NCBI RefSeq assembly: GCF_000340215.1 | Contig: NW_006921536.1 | Span: 1,162,543-1,226,542, forward strand | Direction: 5' to 3' | DNA length: 64,000 nucleotides | From: Pseudocercospora fijiensis CIRAD86 | Lineage: Eukaryota; Ascomycota; Dothideomycetes; Mycosphaerellales; Mycosphaerellaceae | Shown here: positions 58,700 through 64,000 of the stretch, piece by piece | Numbering within the stretch: position 1 is the stretch's first letter | Layout: each line of letters begins with the position of its first letter | Notes under the pieces: model-generated | What the model saw: only the letters and a program-made list of their open reading frames with translations | The model's database searches: none | Told to the model about the DNA's origin: nothing | Position numbers and translations under genes: made by a program

Positions 58700-61600
58700 C
58701 GTACCCGCGCTATTACTACGATAAAAAGGCAATCTTTCTCGCGTCTAAACTTCTTTATAAACAAATATACCTATATCGCCCTTCCCTCGATAAAGCGATA
58801 GGCGCTTATAGCAAACACTACCCTCCTTAATTAACTATTAAGGACCGATAAACCCCTACCTCCTCTACGCGACCTAATACGCAAAACCCCCTCTACCGCC
58901 TCGCAAGCGCGTAATAGTAGAAGCCTCTAGTCGAGACCTTATTACGAGCGTAGCCTATAGCGGCATTTCCTACCTTCCTTCCGACTAGCGACTAAGCAAT
59001 TACAATACCCTACTCGAATAGGTGCAATATCTTTAGTCCGCTAACCTGTCCCGCTAAACTAAAGTAGATATAATCTACGACAACCTAGGAAGTATTAACA
59101 ACTTTATTAAAGGCACCGAGCTAACCTGTTATCGGCTTAAGGAGGCGCTCTTTAAAGGACTACCGAAAGAAATAGGAGATGTTCTTCGTACCCGAGGGTT
59201 TACTATAGTATAGGCCCTCGAGCAGTATATAGGTAACGAATTTGCTACCCTATAAGCCGCCGCTACTCGTAGGAAGGCTACGGAAGATCGCCGTAAGAAC
59301 GACATTGCTAATAGCCCTACTTTCTTTAGGAACTACCTAGACCTCTATAATATCCGAGGTAACACCGTAAAAGAAATAGCTCGAGTCTTTAAGCTATAGA
59401 AGGATAGAAAGCTTAATAACTACGTAAACTTTAAGGACGCTAGCTAGGTTTCCGAAACTTAGCTTATTCTTCGTATCCTAAACCTATACCGCCGAACGCT
59501 TAGGGCGAGACAGGGGCGGGTAGATGTTAATACCGTTACTATTACCGCTAAGGACTGCGTAGTAGATAAGGAGGACGATACTCGTAAGGAGGGTAAGAAT
59601 AAATTCTTCTCCTAGAGAACGGAGGCTAGTAAAGCGAAGCTTAAGGCTATCGGTATTCGAATTAGCTAATACGAAGGCCCTCCTATAATTGCTATTACTC
59701 CCGACGGGCGCCCTTTTTCGAGACTACTAGGTAGCTACATTAAAGGCACTACTTCTAGGACCCTAGGGCTTAATGTCCCTCGATCCCGTATAGGTATATA
59801 TAAGCGAATTAGCACACCTATTAGATTACTAGTTGTATACAACCCGGCTAGCGACCTTCTAGCTAGATAGGACAACTAGTAGCTATTACCCGCTCGCCCT
59901 ACTTAGCCTATCGGCTCTCGCTAAAATACGCCTCTATAATGTAATACAACTCGCCCTAATATCCTAGTCGAAAACTCTACTTTACTACCCGATCGGACTA
60001 GTAGTAGGAGTAGTAGTAATAGCCTTGCTCTAGGGGCTCCGCCTACTCGTCGAATTCGGACTACTACGCCTATCCCCCCTCTAGGAAGGACCCGCAGATC
60101 GAATAGACTTAATAAGCCGAGTAGAGATCTTACCGTACCCCTCGAGGAGAACCTAACCGACGACCTCGATGCCTTAGGACCTAAGCGGGGAGGCACTATA
60201 TACTATAAGGAGCTAACCCCCGATAAGGACACTTAAATTAGAAACAGCCTAGCCTACTATAGCTACAATAGATTCTCGGAAGCCGACCGCAGTACTTTAA
60301 TATAGTACGATAGTAAATCTAATAACGCTACGTAGGGAAGAGCAATTGCCCTTATTATAACTACCCCTTACCCGCCTTGCTATACTTATACCCGCTACCT
60401 GTTTAGGATAGTAGTTAGGTTTTAAGGAAAGGTTAGTCGAGAGCAGATAATAGAAACCTTAAGTAGCCCTAGATATAAGTACCGGAACGACCTTCTCCGC
60501 CTTCGAAATAAGAGACCTAACCTATTTCGGAAGACTCGCCGTCCTCCTATCCCTAGCGACTACCTTAGGCTATATCGCTTTTTCCCTAAGGCCTATAGTT
60601 ACGAGAGCAAGATATATAACCCTTTAACTATTAAACGCGTTACCCTAGCGATTGCTGCTAAGATTCGCAAGGCCTTCTCCTATATAGGAGTAATAACAAA
60701 GGCTAGCTAGGATGCCTAGGTAAGAGATAGTACTATTACCTTAGATAGTATTACGAGCGATAAAGGCTCTACTAAACTATATAGAGCGGCCGTCTTTAGT
60801 TAGTATAATAATAAGAAAGTCGAAGTCGCCGCGGCCCCTCTACCCTTCGGAAAGATGTCCTTATCTAACTAGTTTAAGCTAGAGGCTACAATGTACCTTT
60901 AGTATTAGCGTATAGTTAACGGAGTTTCGAATAAGGGTTAGCTTCGAACTGCCTTCTATTCTAGGTTCTAGTAGATCTACCGAGGAGACCCTATCTACTA
61001 GCTCCTCTATAGCCTTACCCGCCCTAACTACGCTCTTAACCTAATCTCCTACCTATACTACGCTAAGATAACTTAACCTAGTAACGGCGGTTCGACCGAG
61101 TTTACCTATATTAACTAGCATCCTCTCGATCTCTAAGAAGGCATTGCTATAAACTAAGTTTAAGGCTCCGTATCCTTCCTTCCTAAAACGGTAGAGACTA
61201 CTACGAAGGTCTTCGCTAGGATCTACTAACTAGAAGTCTTTAATAAGTAGTATAAGGAACTTAAGATCCTTCGCTAGGAAAAGGGCCCTACGTACGCCCC
61301 TCGAGGTTATATTCTCTCTATTAACTATAATACGCATTACCTAAACACTAAGATAGAGAATACCCTTAATAACTTTATTAAGAACGAGCTAAAAGGCAAG
61401 TATCGAAATATAGGCTAGGAATAGTACCCGGTCGGTGCCCTTAGAGTACGCCTAACCCTTCCCTACCTTCTATACGGCGCTTAGGCATTACCGAAGAACA
61501 CTAAGAGGATAACTATACTCCCCTAGTTCTACCGATACGACTTAGTAACTAGAAAGCTCGATTGCGAAGCTAGAGGTATATTTTAGGAACTCGCCGCTAC

Positions 61601-62459
61601 CTATCGAGACCTTCTTCCTAGCCCTACCTCGCTCTCTAGTCTTACAAATAAGTACGGTACCCCTCCGTACGCGTTCCCGGCTATAGTACGCCTACGTAAT
61701 AACAACCTAATCTCGGAAGCTCTCGTCGGTCGATTAAAGTAGGACGATACTATAGTATAGTAATATATTCGAAGACTCTTTCGCAACCTTAACTAGGAAG
61801 GCTCCTCCTATATACTTAAGAACTATTTAAAGTAGTATCGCAAGGATATAGCGTCGGCATACTCTAAGATATTAAGTAAGGTTATTTAGCTCGAGCAAGA
61901 ATATTTCGGGGAGAAATCATTCTTTAAGGCCCTCGTATAGTCTTTAAAGGACTAGAGTTATATCCTAAACAATAGCGAAGATCGGTATATGCGCCTAAAC
62001 TAGGATAACTTCTACCGATATTAGCCTACGCCTAACACCGGAGAGGAGTTTAATTAGGGAGGCTAGGGGTTTATATACTAGTAGGAGCCTAGTAAGGTAG
62101 ACCTTCCTACTAACTAGCGGCAGTCTAGCGCCCCTTTAGCGAAACCTACTACCTACGCTTTAAAAGTCTCTACTCCTAGTAGGGTACTCCCGAACGTTAA
62201 CTCCTAGCAGCTTAGTACCCTAAAGAAACAGCCCCCTTAGCTATCTTCTTTAAAGCAGCCTGCGAATCCTATAGCTAATCCGAATAAGCGATAGACCCGC
62301 TAGGATATATAGGCTAAGGCGACGCGGACCTAGGCTCTTATCGACTAATTTAACTAGTAAGGGCGAAGAGGTAATTATAGCGGCTAGGGCCGTAGAGGTA
62401 ACTATAGTAGACTAGCGACTCGTAGTAGAAAGAAATAAGTAATAGGGTATAGCAGCTAG
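58700..62459 (+). pseudogene. GypsyA cistron 4: ORF-X, long protein of unknown function
   Basis: One phase runs from about 58800 to a TAG at 62457-62459 inside the motif, about 1,200 codons with no frameshift seen and only TAG/TAA breaks. It includes KGTELTCYRLKEALFKGLPK (about 59118), ITPDGRPFSRLLGSYIKGTT (about 59695), a Ser/Arg/Thr/Pro-rich linker (59960-60130), VTLAIAAKIRKAFSYI (about 60640) and a Gln/Pro-rich then RGG-like tail with GRRGNYS twice (about 62362-62405). I see no RT, transmembrane or protease motif. It could be a second nucleocapsid-like protein, but this is a guess from composition. Confidence 0.65.
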
Positions 62460-62469
62460 CTAGCTAGGA
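62453..62469 (+). other. Cistron-end motif 4
   Basis: CAGCTAGCTAGCTAGGA, preceded by GGGTATAG and followed by TACCTTTA, ends ORF-X in the frame GYSS-stop, parallel to GYTS-stop at the Gag-protease end. Confidence 0.7.
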
Positions 62470-62565
62470 TACCTTTATAGGATAAATAGTTTAGCTTCTT
62501 ACGTGTTTAAGGTTTCTTAGTCCGGGAGGTAAGGAGGCGTTAGTCTAAGGGCAGACTTCTTAGTC

Positions 62566-62577
62566 CGGGAGGGAAAA
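62566..62577 (+). other. GypsyA polypurine tract
   Basis: GGGAGGGAAAA directly precedes the 3' LTR. A near-repeat of the region (CTTAGTCCGGGAGG) occurs 44 bp upstream. Confidence 0.75.
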
Positions 62578-62927
62578 TGTAGTAGGGAAACCCGGCTTAG
62601 TATAGGTGTATATACTTGTACCCTCTCCCCCTTTTTTATATCCCTAATATATATAACTACCTTTATAGATATATATATATATATTATAGGGAGATATAGC
62701 TACGACAATATATAGCAGGATAGATATAAGAGATGTATCTTATCTAGCTACAATATAGCTTTCCCTATAACTATTCTCTTCTTCTAATGCTTATAATGCC
62801 TTCATTTCGAAATACATAACACTACGCCGACCCCTCGCAGTTACCTAGGAAGCATTAAGTACTAGGCCTATAGTATACAGTTCCCTATATATGTACCTAT
62901 ACCTACGACCTACTCGTCCCGCCTATA
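62578..62927 (+). repeat. GypsyA 3' LTR
   Basis: It starts TGTAGTAGGGAAACCCGG and ends CCCGCCTATA. It is the partner of 48797-49147. An (AT)n tract near 62665 corresponds to the same place in all copies. Confidence 0.92.
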
Positions 62928-64000
62928 CTAATAATAGTAGTAATAGCGGCTATAGCAATCCCCTAACCGGATTGAAATGCTTTAACTATAACAGTACTAG
63001 CTATTTACTAGGCTAATGCGACAAACCTAAGGATTAGGCCCGACTTAACCGTGCATCCGCTAAGTATAGGAAACACCTTTTAGCCGCTAATACTACCCCT
63101 ATCGGCTCTTTTAATTAGTCGAAAAAAGAATAAGCGCCGCACTAACTATTAGCCTTATATAGCGTAAGACTATCGACATTATACTAGCTATTACACATAC
63201 CTGTCTCGTAGGGGACACGTATAGAGAAAACTATAGAGCTAAGGTTATACTAGACCCGGGAAATTCAGTTAGTGCCCTTATTAACTATCGCCTAGCTAAG
63301 CAATTAGACCTCCGACAATTGCCTAGGACCAACCTACTAACCCTTACTTAGTTTAATAACGCTCGGCACTTAACCTATAGAGCCTACTATATCTATACAG
63401 TGCTAAGAGATAGCCTCGGCAACGAGCGCATTCTAGACTTTACTACCTACGTAGTAGACATAGACAACCTCCTATCTAATATTGTTATTAGCAACCCTAT
63501 TCTTAAGTACTACGCTATAGCTATAGACCTAGGCAGCTAATAGTAGCGATTTAGGATCGCTAGGAAAGAGGACACTAACCATATTAATGTTAGCGAGTGC
63601 CCTAACGATATTAGGGTCCTATTTATTAGCAACCTAATACCTGCCTTAGCTAATCCGACTACTAATCTGCTCGGAGAAGACGATAAACCTATATCCCCTA
63701 ATAGTATAGACCCTAATTAGCTTGCCCGCATACTAGAGCCTATCCGAGAGACCTATATTAATGTATTTAAACACTACCTAGTATCGACGTTGCCTATGTT
63801 TAAGGAGACGGATTATAAGATTAATATTATAGAGGGCAAAGAGGTCCCTTTTAGTCCCCTCTATAACCTTAGTAAACGAGAGCTTGCTATATTGCGTAAG
63901 TACCTAGAGGAAAACCTAGCTAATAGCCGGATACGGTATAGTAACAGCCCTACTAGTGCCCCTATCCTATTCGTACCGAAGAAGGATAGTAGCCTACGCC
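62928..64000 (+). pseudogene. Element A Gag-Pol, continued: zinc knuckle, protease, RT start
   Basis: The frame resumes after GypsyA. A zinc knuckle at 62978-63019 reads LKCFNYNSTSYLLG(Q)C, matching that of element B. The retropepsin at about 63240-63330 has KVILDPGNSVSALINYRLA, keeping D-x-G. RT begins at about 63820 with IIEGKEVPFSPLYNLSKREL and reaches FVPKKDSSLR at the window end, so the element runs on to the right. The same frame in element B is at 39726-39325, on the other strand. Confidence 0.85.

Larger units (their letters stand above)
48797..62927 (+). mobile_element. GypsyA: complete 14.1-kb Ty3/Gypsy element with extra cistrons
   Basis: Two LTRs of about 350 bp bound an interior holding a short ORF, Gag-protease, Pol and the long ORF-X, all on the plus strand. 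A (CTAG)4-type motif ends each cistron (49664, 53334, 58384, 62453). RT-RNase H-integrase order places it in Ty3/Gypsy. The length is more than twice that of common fungal members, because of ORF-X and long leader regions. A second partial copy at 1-2060/7064-7092 confirms that ORF-X belongs to the element. Frames are RIP-damaged but hardly frameshifted. Confidence 0.88.

Noticed and set aside
61601..61786. Matching minus-strand open frames here and at 762-947
   Set aside because: They are conserved only because both lie opposite ORF-X in two GypsyA copies. They show no motif and no start context.
1..64000. Alternative genetic code with TAG/TAA read as glutamine
   Set aside because: Stops also replace conserved Trp (TGG to TAG), and conserved His and Cys have become Tyr. 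The LINE and Copia-1 keep ordinary CAA/CAG. RIP explains all of these; a code change does not.
1..64000. tRNA or rRNA genes
   Set aside because: Scanning both strands by eye gave no cloverleaf with intact A and B boxes and no rRNA core sequence. A covariance-model search would be needed to exclude decayed ones.

Overview
The window is a nested transposon graveyard from a filamentous ascomycete, and no intact protein gene was seen. The fungal assignment rests on three things: the element families (Tad1-like LINE, Ty3/Gypsy chromoviruses, Ty1/Copia, hAT); short fungal-type GT-AG introns with CTAAY branch sites; and the mutation pattern, which is that of repeat-induced point mutation (RIP). CpA/TpG is scarce and TpA is abundant. 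Reading frames stay in phase for kilobases but carry TAG/TAA where Gln (CAR) or Trp (TGG) is expected, and Tyr where His or Cys is expected. Almost everything is therefore annotated as a pseudogene.

Left third (1-23230). The 3' end of a large Ty3/Gypsy element (called GypsyA here; 1-2060 and 7064-7092) has a Tad1-like LINE (2061-7050, with a 100-N gap) inserted in its LTR. It abuts a truncated hAT copy (7093-7479 and 17543-18517). That copy is split by a complete 10,063-bp hAT of the same family (7480-17542), with an 8-bp target duplication. The complete hAT carries, on the minus strand, a basic/coiled-coil gene, the hAT transposase, a histone H3-like gene, an unrecognised ORF and a second, intron-containing histone H3 gene. 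GCCGGC minisatellites sit in several of its introns. The hAT pair abuts a 5'-truncated Copia element (18518 to about 23230).

Middle (23231-43960). A less transposon-like island (23231-28503, continuing at 35015-35540) holds a decayed zinc-finger-like gene. It is split by a structurally complete Copia (28504-35014; 179-bp LTRs; target duplication CGAAT; primer site matching the Met-tRNA anticodon arm). Then comes a plus-strand chromovirus integrase, split by a complete minus-strand chromovirus (element B, 35935-41846, target duplication CGCTA).

Right third (43960-64000). A minus-strand chromovirus pol (about 43990-47173) contains a 395-bp hAT MITE. It is interrupted at 47174 by a plus-strand relative of B (element A), whose gag is split by a complete 14.1-kb GypsyA copy (48797-62927, target duplication CTAA). 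GypsyA has four cistrons: a short ORF, Gag-protease, Pol (RT-RNase H-integrase) and a very long ORF of unknown function (ORF-X) between pol and the 3' LTR. A conserved 17-bp (CTAG)4-type motif, with stop codons in all three frames, lies at the end of each cistron. Element A resumes at 62928 with its zinc knuckle, protease and RT.

The points most worth following are the hAT element with two histone H3 genes and minisatellite-bearing introns, and the GypsyA cistron-end motif with ORF-X.
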